Positions 1 to 4,042 of a stretch of 5,976 nucleotides of DNA are shown piece by piece. How positions within the stretch are numbered: the stretch's first letter is position 1; each line of letters starts with the position of its first letter. This DNA comes from CAYSYM01 sp964435115. GTDB lineage: Bacteria; Chloroflexota; UBA6077; CF-72. The stretch spans positions 1 to 5,976 of the forward strand of contig CAYSYM010000092.1 in assembly GCA_964435115.1 (NCBI GenBank), in the 5' to 3' direction. The position numbers and the translations under genes are program-made. Under the pieces are notes generated by a model. The model was not told the DNA's origin. It ran no database searches and saw nothing but the letters and a program-made list of their open reading frames with translations.

Positions 1-158
1 GCTCAGAGGTGTTCGCCTACCTGGCCACGAACGGGCACGAGTTCATCGCCCGGATGGACGCCTCATCGAGCCCGCGGCCGGGCGAGAGCATGGAGGTGGT
101 CTTCGACACCGACAAGCTCCACGTGTTCGACAAGGAGACCGAGCAGGCCCTGGCATAG
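1..158 (+). CDS. C-terminus of a sugar ABC transporter ATP-binding protein (UgpC/MsmX/MalK type), partial
   Basis: Only the last 51 residues are in the window, read from base 3 to the TAG at 156-158. They begin SEVFAYLATNG and end with LHVFDKETEQAL. This matches the C-terminal regulatory (TOBE-like) segment of cytoplasmic ATPases that energise carbohydrate uptake: the ...LGSEVFVYL strand, a RPGE turn before a beta strand, and the near-final LHLFDPETGE-like signature. The Walker A, ABC signature and Walker B motifs would lie upstream, outside the window, so substrate and partner permeases cannot be judged. The family is known to supply ATP hydrolysis for one or several sugar permeases. The gene converges on the zinc ribbon gene, and a two-part hairpin begins 5 nt after its stop. 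Family assignment is fairly secure; the exact sugar is unknown. Confidence 0.8.
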   Translation, partial: SEVFAYLATNGHEFIARMDASSSPRPGESMEVVFDTDKLHVFDKETEQALA

Positions 159-162
159 CCCC

Positions 163-199
163 TCTCGCCCACCCCGGGTCCCGCCACCCGGCAGCGAGA
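163..199 (+). terminator. Two-part hairpin after the ABC ATPase gene
   Basis: An outer 6-bp stem (TCTCGC 163-168 with GCGAGA 194-199) encloses an inner 6-bp stem (CCGGGT 174-179 with ACCCGG 186-191) and a 6-nt loop. It starts 5 nt after the TAG stop. No T tract follows, so this is a GC-rich, terminator-like structure rather than a classic intrinsic terminator. A further 6-bp hairpin (CGCGGC 223-228 with GCCGCG 235-240) lies in the same convergent gap. Confidence 0.45.
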
Positions 200-274
200 A
201 GCAGCGCCCTCGGCCCGAATCGCGCGGCTCAACGGCCGCGTTCCACATCTGCCACCTGGCACCGGCCACCCGTC

Positions 275-288
275 CTCCGGCGCCGGAG
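275..288 (-). terminator. 14-bp palindrome just beyond the zinc ribbon gene stop
   Basis: CTCCGGCGCCGGAG is a perfect palindrome 8 nt past the end of the leftward zinc ribbon gene (stop at 297-299). It could fold as a short GC hairpin at the 3' end of that transcript. There is no adjacent T run on the minus strand, so the terminator role is inferred from position. Confidence 0.35.
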
Positions 289-296
289 CAGACCCG

Positions 297-845
297 TCAC
301 CCCACGCCTGGCTTCGCCGGTACCCGCGGCCGCGAGCGCGTCGACGGCTCCTCGCTGCTCTCGCCCAGGGCGAGCGCCGTCGTCTCCTCGCGCGTGGCGC
401 CCGAGTAGACCGTCTGGCCACAGAAGGGGCACATCTTCCAGCGCAGCGCCAGCGGCCGCTCGCAGCGGGCGCACGTGCGCTTGAGGCGCGTCTGGCACCA
501 CGGGCAGAAGAGGAAATCCGCCTCCACCCGCTGCTTGCACACCGGGCACGAGCTGTGCACCTGGATCCCCTGAAGGAAGGCCTCCTCCTCCAGCGACTCC
601 TCGTAGAGCTGTGCCAGGGTCTTGGGCGGGCGCAGGATCGCGTAGATCAGCAGGCCCGGGAAGCTGAAGACGGCCACCAGCAGGGTGGCGGCGAGCTGTA
701 GGAAGATATCGGTGGTGCGCGCGCGAATGTCGCGGAACGTCCACCAGACGCTGGCGATCCACAGCGCCACCAGGTAGGCGGTGACCAGCGTTATGACGAT
801 CCGGAGGATGCGCTCGAGCTGTGCGATGAAGTCCGCCAGGTCCAT
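297..845 (-). CDS. Two-TM membrane protein with a C-terminal double zinc ribbon
   Basis: A 182-residue protein. Two hydrophobic segments (about residues 14-34 and 50-71) should anchor it in the membrane, with the aromatic-basic stretch WWTFRDIRART between them. An acidic linker (YEESLEEEAFLQ, 81-92) leads to two CxxC-CxxC zinc ribbons. The first uses C100, C103, C114 and C117; the second uses C125, C128, C139 and C142. The last 40 residues are low-complexity and probably disordered. The architecture resembles DZR-type zinc ribbon membrane proteins annotated in Chloroflexota; their function is unknown, and zinc ribbons of this kind often mediate protein or nucleic acid contacts. The frame stays open far upstream, but I chose the ATG at 845 because it starts the first membrane-type segment and has GGGAG (complement of 851-855) 5 nt before it. 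The gene is a single unit, divergent from cca by 213 bp. The fold call is firm and no specific role can be given. Confidence 0.88.
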   Translation of the reverse strand: MDLADFIAQLERILRIVITLVTAYLVALWIASVWWTFRDIRARTTDIFLQLAATLLVAVFSFPGLLIYAILRPPKTLAQLYEESLEEEAFLQGIQVHSSCPVCKQRVEADFLFCPWCQTRLKRTCARCERPLALRWKMCPFCGQTVYSGATREETTALALGESSEEPSTRSRPRVPAKPGVG

Positions 846-850
846 GGGGG

Positions 851-892
851 CTCCCGGGAGGCAAGCGTGGCCACGTGGGCGGCCGAAGCATA
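851..892 (-). promoter_or_regulatory. Possible promoter and ribosome site of the zinc ribbon gene
   Basis: On the minus strand, TATGCT (complement of 887-892) fits a -10 hexamer and would give a leader of about 35 nt before the ATG at 845. GGGAG (complement of 851-855) is the likely ribosome binding site and lies in the palindrome CTCCCGGGAG (851-860). No convincing -35 box is present at 16-18 bp. The rest of the 846-1058 divergent gap shows nothing else I can name. Confidence 0.33.
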
Positions 893-1045
893 GGGCAGGC
901 GGCGTGCCAGGTGCCCGCCAGCCTCCCCGGAGACGTACCTCCAGCGTGTGGCGGTGCGGCGGCTCCCCACCGCGCCGAGGCGCGCGAGCGACGCGCCCCC
1001 TGGCAGCGAGACCGAGCCTCCCCGAACCGGGCCGCCCCCGGTGCG

Positions 1046-1051
1046 TACACT
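1046..1051 (+). promoter_or_regulatory. Candidate -10 box of cca, giving a leaderless mRNA
   Basis: TACACT lies seven bases before the GTG at 1059, the distance at which transcription normally begins. No purine-rich ribosome site precedes the GTG. Together these favour a leaderless message. There is no TTGACA-like box 16-18 bp upstream. Confidence 0.45.
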
Positions 1052-1058
1052 CCGGGAC

Positions 1059-2462
1059 GTGACGAGAGTGGCGGAACTGCCGCCCGCCGTGGAGCAGCTG
1101 AGCCGCCGGGTGGCCGCGGCCTTCGCCCGGCGCGGCTGGGAGTTCTACCTGGTGGGCGGCGTCGTGCGTGACACGCTGCTGGGCGCCCCCAGCGGCGACG
1201 ACCTGGACTTCGCCACCGACGCCAGCCCCGGGCAGACGCGCGCCGCCCTGGCGGACGCGCGTCCGGATGCCATCTACGACGTGGGCGAGCGCTTCGGGAC
1301 CCTCGGCGCGGTCTTCGACGGCGTCCGGGTAGAGGTGACCACCTACCGCGCCGAGACGTACGCGGCGGGGTCGCGCAAGCCCGCGGTCGCCTTCCACCGG
1401 GCGCTCGAGGCTGACCTGGCGCGGCGCGACTTCACCGTGAACGCCCTGGCGCTGGACCCACGCACCGGCGAGTTGCAGGACCCCTTCGGGGGCCTGGCCG
1501 ACCTGCAGCGGGGGGTGGTGCGCGCCGTGGGCGAGCCAGCCGAGCGGTTCCGCGAAGACCCGCTGCGGCTGCTGCGCGCTGTCCGGTTCGCCGCGCGCCT
1601 GGGCTTTGCGCTGGACCAGCGAACCGCCGCCGCGGCGCGCCAGGCGGCTCCGGCGCTGGAGACGATCAGCCGCGAGCGCGTGCACGACGAGCTGAACCGG
1701 CTGCTGCTAGGGCCGGCTCCATCCCAGGGCGTGCTGCTGCTGTGCGAGCTGGGGCTGGCCCAGCACACGCTGCCTGACCTGCTGGCCATGCGCGGCATGC
1801 AGCAGGAGGCGGGCCGCCACAAGGATGTCTTCTCCCACACGTTGCAGGTGCTGGACCGCACCCCGCCGCGGCTGCCCCTGCGGTGGGCCGCGCTGCTGCA
1901 CGACGTGGCCAAGCCCAGGATGCTCTCGGTGCAGAACGGCCAGGTGCACTTCTTCGGCCACGACCGCGTGGGCGAGCGGATGGCGCGGCGCATTCTGGCC
2001 GACCTGAGGCAGGACACGGCGACCATCGACCGCGTGGGTCGCCTGGTGGGCCTGCACCTGCGGGCGAACGCCTACCAGAGCGACTGGACGGACGGCGCCG
2101 TGCGCCGGTTCGTGCGCGAGGTGGGCGACGACCTGCTGGAGGACCTGCTGGCCCTCTCCCGCGCCGACGTGACCAGCGGTCGGGCCGCGCGGCGCACGGC
2201 GATCGCGCGCAGCGCCGACGAGCTGGAGCGGCGCATCGAGGAGCTGCGCGCCCAGGAAGACATCGCCCGCCTCGCCAGCCCGCTCGACGGCCACGACCTC
2301 ATGCGGCTCTTCGACCGCGGCCCCGGCCCGTGGATCAAGCCGCTCAAGGAGCGGCTGCTGGAACTGGTGCTGGACGGTGAGCTGGCGCCGGATGATCGCG
2401 CAGCCGCGGAGCCCATTGCCCGCCGCCTCTACGACGAGCTGGGCCTGAGCAGGTGCGCGTGA
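1059..2462 (+). CDS. cca: tRNA nucleotidyltransferase (CCA-adding enzyme) with HD domain
   Basis: A 467-residue class II nucleotidyltransferase that adds or repairs the 3' CCA end of tRNAs from CTP and ATP in the cytoplasm. The head domain starts with LVGGVVRDTLLG (31-42) and carries the metal-binding pair D48 and D50 (DLDFAT). Next come ERFGT (77-81), RRDFTVNALA (122-131) and the nucleotide-recognising EDPLR (166-170) followed by LLRAVRFAARLGF. An HD phosphohydrolase-type domain is central, with H260, H281-D282 and D370. The tail has PLDGHDLM (408-415), GPGPWI (421-426) and ELAPDD. The frame is open back to 948, but that extension is Pro/Arg/Thr-rich and homologues begin shortly before LVGG, so I take the GTG at 1059; the GTG at 1068 is possible. 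A poly(A) polymerase of the same superfamily, or a partial-specificity CC- or A-adding enzyme, cannot be fully excluded. The gene stands alone, divergent from the zinc ribbon gene. Confidence 0.93.
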   Translation: MTRVAELPPAVEQLSRRVAAAFARRGWEFYLVGGVVRDTLLGAPSGDDLDFATDASPGQTRAALADARPDAIYDVGERFGTLGAVFDGVRVEVTTYRAETYAAGSRKPAVAFHRALEADLARRDFTVNALALDPRTGELQDPFGGLADLQRGVVRAVGEPAERFREDPLRLLRAVRFAARLGFALDQRTAAAARQAAPALETISRERVHDELNRLLLGPAPSQGVLLLCELGLAQHTLPDLLAMRGMQQEAGRHKDVFSHTLQVLDRTPPRLPLRWAALLHDVAKPRMLSVQNGQVHFFGHDRVGERMARRILADLRQDTATIDRVGRLVGLHLRANAYQSDWTDGAVRRFVREVGDDLLEDLLALSRADVTSGRAARRTAIARSADELERRIEELRAQEDIARLASPLDGHDLMRLFDRGPGPWIKPLKERLLELVLDGELAPDDRAAAEPIARRLYDELGLSRCA

Positions 2463-2473
2463 GCGTTCCGCAG

Positions 2474-2513
2474 GCGCGCCGACGGCCCGCCAGGTGGCGG
2501 GCCGTCGGCGCGC
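2474..2513 (+). terminator. 18-bp perfect hairpin after cca
   Basis: GCGCGCCGACGGCCCGCC (2474-2491) pairs without mismatch with 2496-2513 around a 4-nt loop, AGGT. It begins 11 nt after the cca stop. The following bases are CTCAAAGAGAAGAG with no T tract, so termination would rely on the stem alone or on Rho. The position makes a 3'-end role likely. It could also mark the end of a leftward transcript from the promoter at 2646-2674. Confidence 0.65.
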
Positions 2514-2639
2514 TCAAAGAGAAGAGAAAGCAGGCGCTACACAATCGCCAACGATTTTACCTCGCCTCTCCGTGGGCCAGCGCCCACGGGGTCCCATCCG
2601 GCGTCTACTGACGCCCAGCCTCGCGGACTGCTCTCTTCG
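2514..2639 (-). ncRNA. Candidate small structured RNA read leftward from an orphan promoter
   Basis: A leftward transcript from the promoter at 2646-2674 would start near 2639 and run through three hairpins, all with 4-nt loops. These are GGCGTC/GACGCC (2600-2605 with 2610-2615), CCGTGGGC/GCCCACGG (2570-2577 with 2582-2589, extendable by two pairs) and AATCG/CGATT (2543-2547 with 2552-2556). A pyrimidine tract (complement of 2516-2530) and the 18-bp hairpin at 2474-2513 follow. No credible protein is encoded: the 64-codon frame on this strand (2537-2731) has no ribosome site and no recognisable domain. The structure is visible, but transcription is inferred and I know no matching RNA family. 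Confidence 0.25.
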
Positions 2640-2642
2640 TCC

Positions 2643-2703
2643 ATCACACTAGCATCACACGCCCCGGCCGTCAATGGGGTGGGGCGCGCCCATGGGGTGT
2701 GAT
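2643..2703. repeat. Three copies of heptamer ATCACAC around a leftward promoter
   Basis: ATCACAC occurs at 2643-2649 and 2654-2660, with starts 11 bp apart (about one helical turn), and inverted as GTGTGAT at 2697-2703. The first two flank or overlap the -10 hexamer of the leftward promoter, and the third lies upstream of its -35. TCACA/TGTGA are the half-sites used by CRP/FNR-type regulators, but the usual TGTGA-N6-TCACA dyad is absent. An operator role is therefore only suggested. Confidence 0.35.
2646..2674 (-). promoter_or_regulatory. Orphan sigma70-type promoter pointing left
   Basis: On the minus strand, TTGACG (complement of 2669-2674) and TAGTGT (complement of 2646-2651) are separated by exactly 17 bp. 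Transcription would start near 2639. No leftward gene lies before the 3' end of cca, so the product would be a short RNA or an antisense transcript into cca. Confidence 0.42.
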
Positions 2704-2760
2704 TCTGGAGCCGCTCCGGCTCGGGCGCCACATGGCTGGGCCGGCGTGGCGCCGCTGCTG

Positions 2761-2766
2761 TACAAT
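2761..2766 (+). promoter_or_regulatory. -10 box of the tRNA-His/tRNA-Arg unit
   Basis: TACAAT matches five of six bases of the sigma70 -10 consensus and lies 40 bp before the tRNA-His gene. It predicts a start near 2773 and a leader of about 35 nt for processing by RNase P. No good -35 box is found at 16-18 bp upstream. Confidence 0.5.
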
Positions 2767-2806
2767 CGTGGCGTTCGGAACCTCCGGCGGGCTTCGAACG
2801 CGCCGC

Positions 2807-2884
2807 GGTGGGCGTAGCTCAGTCGGTTAGAGCGCCAGGTTGTGGCCCTGGAGGTCGGGAGTTCGAGCCTCCTCGCTCACCCCA
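2807..2884 (+). tRNA. tRNA-His (anticodon GTG), CCA encoded
   Basis: A full cloverleaf is present. The acceptor stem is GTGGGCG 2808-2814 with CGCTCAC 2874-2880 (one G-U pair). The D stem is 2817-2820 with 2830-2833. The anticodon stem CCAGG/CCTGG (2835-2839 with 2847-2851) carries the loop TTGTGGC with anticodon GTG at 2842-2844. The T arm is GGGAG-TTCGAGC-CTCCT (2857-2873). The extra G at 2807 faces discriminator C2881, the G-1:C73 pair that marks histidine tRNAs for HisRS. CCA is encoded at 2882-2884, so this tRNA does not need the nearby nucleotidyltransferase for first synthesis. It probably shares a transcript with tRNA-Arg, 18 bp downstream. Confidence 0.97.
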
Positions 2885-2902
2885 GCATTCATCTCCACCC
2901 CT

Positions 2903-2978
2903 GCGCCCGTAGCTCAATGGAGAGAGCATCAGTCTTCGGAACTGAGGGTTGGGGGTTCGAGTCCCTCCGGGCGCGCCA
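2903..2978 (+). tRNA. tRNA-Arg (anticodon TCG), CCA encoded
   Basis: The acceptor stem GCGCCCG 2903-2909 pairs perfectly with CGGGCGC 2968-2974, followed by discriminator G2975 and encoded CCA 2976-2978. The D stem is GCTC 2912-2915 with GAGC 2924-2927. The anticodon stem TCAGT/ACTGA (2929-2933 with 2941-2945) holds the loop CTTCGGA, giving TCG at 2936-2938, which reads CGA codons. The T arm is 2951-2967 with loop TTCGAGT. It follows tRNA-His closely with no separate promoter visible between them. I looked for a second copy of its 3' end, as left by integrating elements, and saw none in this window. Confidence 0.97.
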
Positions 2979-3150
2979 GCGTCTTCAGCTCGTTCCGCCC
3001 GGACACGGGTCGTTCTTCCGGCCCGATCCACCCGAAACGCGGCACGCGGGCGAGCCACGGCCTGCACGCGGGCTCTCGCGGCCAGAGATTGCCCCAGCCG
3101 CGACTGGCCGGGCAGGGGACGTGGAGAGCCCAGCGGAGTGTGTGAAGGAG

Positions 3151-3179
3151 GGCGGAGGGAGCGAAGGGCGTCCCCCGCC
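3151..3179. repeat. 9-bp bulged hairpin
   Basis: GGCGG (3151-3155) pairs with CCGCC (3175-3179). After a bulged A3156, GGGA (3157-3160) pairs with TCCC (3171-3174), leaving a 10-nt purine-rich loop. It is the first of three structures separated by 11-nt spacers. Confidence 0.55.
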
Positions 3180-3190
3180 AGCACGAGTCG

Positions 3191-3228
3191 CGCGTGCAGC
3201 CCGCTCGTCCCTCAACGAGCTGCACGCG
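3191..3228. repeat. 14-bp two-part hairpin
   Basis: CGCGTGCA (3191-3198) pairs perfectly with TGCACGCG (3221-3228). After a 4-nt left bulge, GCTCGT (3203-3208) pairs with ACGAGC (3215-3220) around the loop CCCTCA. It has no T tract on either side. It may help terminate tRNA or tag transcription, or be part of a larger structured RNA. Confidence 0.6.
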
Positions 3229-3239
3229 GCTCCGGCCGG

Positions 3240-3339
3240 GCTCAGCACGTGGGCCAAACCCTGGCACGATTTCGCGCAGGTGCGGCCGCCGTGCCGCACC
3301 TGCGCCGAAGCCGACCACACTTCGAGCCACGTGCTGAGC
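3240..3339. repeat. 100-nt nested inverted repeat with cloverleaf-like pairing
   Basis: The outer arms GCTCAGCACGTGG (3240-3252) and CCACGTGCTGAGC (3327-3339) are perfect 13-bp complements. Inside are a 4-bp hairpin (3253-3256 with 3262-3265), a perfect 13-bp hairpin (GCGCAGGTGCGGC 3274-3286 with 3293-3305, 6-nt loop) and a 5-bp hairpin (CGAAG 3306-3310 with CTTCG 3320-3324). Together they form a four-way junction on either strand. Two nested perfect 13-bp stems in 100 nt are unlikely by chance even at high GC. The function is unknown: convergent terminator, structured RNA or a REP/MITE-like element are all possible. Confidence 0.65.
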
Positions 3340-3398
3340 ACGATCGCCCATGCTGTTTGCCGTCGACAGACGGAGTGTCAGGGGACGAGCGCCCGGTG

Positions 3399-3998
3399 CT
3401 ATCCGTCCACTCCCGGCGCCCGGAAGCAGCCGACCAGGTGGTCGTTCACCATGCCAACACTCTGCATGAAGGCATAGCAGATCGTCGACCCGACGAACGT
3501 GAATCCCCTGGCCCGCAGGTCCTTCGAGAGCGCGTCGGACTCGGCGGTTCGAGCCGGCACGTCGGCCAGACTGGCGGGGGACGGCGAGTGGCGCAGGGGC
3601 GCGCCCCCCACGAATGCCCACACGTACCGGTTGAACGAGCCCTCGCTCCGTTGGAGCTCCAGGAAGACACGCGCGTTGTGCACGCTGGCTCCTACCTTGA
3701 GGCGGTTCCGCACGATACCCGGGTCGGCCAGCAGCCGCTCCACGTCCGCCGATCCATAGCCAGCAATGCGCTCCGTGTCCCAGTGGTCGAACGCGCGACG
3801 GAAGTGCTCCCGCTTGCGCAGGATCGTGCTCCACGAGAGCCCCGCCTGGAACCCCTCCAGCACGAGCCGCTCGAACAGCTCGCGGTCGTCGTGGCAGGGC
3901 ACGCCCCACTCGTCGTCGTGGTACGCCACCATCAGCGGGTCGGTCGCGGCCCAGCCGCAGCGCGGCGGCTCGAGGCCCACGGAGGACAGGGCGGGCAT
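3399..3998 (-). CDS. tag: DNA-3-methyladenine glycosylase I
   Basis: A 199-residue helix-hairpin-helix glycosylase that removes 3-methyladenine from alkylated DNA and leaves an abasic site for base-excision repair. It aligns along its length with E. coli Tag (187 residues). RCGW (13-16) and AYHDDEWGVP (25-34) supply C14, Y26 and H27. LEGFQAGLSW (47-56) supplies the base-recognition E48 and W56. SDALSKDLRARGFTFVGSTI precedes VNDHLVGCF, with H187 and C191. C14, H27, H187 and C191 are the four zinc-snap ligands, so the enzyme should be active. I chose the ATG at 3998; a GTG at 4019 would add seven residues and lacks a well-placed ribosome site. TAGCCT on the minus strand (complement of 4010-4015) could be its -10 box. 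It is divergent from the TIM-barrel gene by 44 bp. Confidence 0.96.
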   Translation of the reverse strand: MPALSSVGLEPPRCGWAATDPLMVAYHDDEWGVPCHDDRELFERLVLEGFQAGLSWSTILRKREHFRRAFDHWDTERIAGYGSADVERLLADPGIVRNRLKVGASVHNARVFLELQRSEGSFNRYVWAFVGGAPLRHSPSPASLADVPARTAESDALSKDLRARGFTFVGSTICYAFMQSVGMVNDHLVGCFRAPGVDG

Positions 3999-4026
3999 TG
4001 GCGCATCCCAGGCTACCACCGCGCGC

Positions 4027-4032
4027 TACAGT
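4027..4032 (+). promoter_or_regulatory. Candidate -10 box of the TIM-barrel gene in the 44-bp tag divergent gap
   Basis: TACAGT ends ten bases before the ATG at 4043, so transcription would start 2-4 nt before the start codon and give a nearly leaderless mRNA. No purine-rich ribosome site lies before the ATG. With only 44 bp between the two start codons, promoters for tag and this gene must overlap. Confidence 0.4.
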
Positions 4033-4042
4033 CTCCCTCAGC

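Larger units (their letters stand above)
2979..3398. other. 420-bp gene-free convergent interval rich in inverted repeats
   Basis: This stretch lies between the rightward tRNA pair and the leftward tag gene. I see no credible coding frame: long open frames on both strands are the usual result of high GC and have no ribosome sites or family features. There is no TA dinucleotide from 2912 to 3399, so neither strand has a TAnnnT -10 box inside the interval. Any RNA here would come from the tRNA promoter or from tag read-through. From 3079 onward it is dominated by hairpins: 3079-3110 (7-bp stem), 3151-3179, 3191-3228 and 3240-3339. I found no match to the conserved motifs of RNase P RNA, tmRNA or SRP RNA. 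Confidence 0.7.

Noticed and set aside
948..1058. N-terminal extension of cca by 37 codons
   Set aside because: It is low-complexity Pro/Arg/Thr sequence with no counterpart in the family. The -10-like TACACT would lie inside it.
846..1685. Upstream extension of the zinc ribbon frame to 1685
   Set aside because: It runs antisense through cca, is Arg/Gly/Pro-rich, and the ATG at 845 has a ribosome site and starts a membrane-type N-terminus.
2537..2731. 64-codon minus-strand frame in the cca-tRNA gap
   Set aside because: It has a GTG start without a ribosome site and no recognisable domain, and the orphan promoter would start transcription inside it.
2840..3145. Plus-strand frame with PVAQWREHQSSELRVGGSSP
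   Set aside because: The same artefact in the sense direction: it is a translation of the tRNA-Arg gene and its flanks.
2819..3184. Minus-strand 121-residue frame containing GGTRTPNPQFRRLMLSPLSY
   Set aside because: This is the familiar false protein that arises from reading tRNA genes antisense. It overlaps both tRNAs here.
2979..3398. RNase P RNA, tmRNA, SRP RNA or T-box leader in the structured gap
   Set aside because: I looked for their conserved motifs on both strands, such as the GAGGAAAGTCC and ACAGAAGGCGG motifs and the GGAAGG loop, and did not find them.
2903..3398. Integrated element using tRNA-Arg as attachment site
   Set aside because: There is no integrase and no second copy of the tRNA 3' end in the window.
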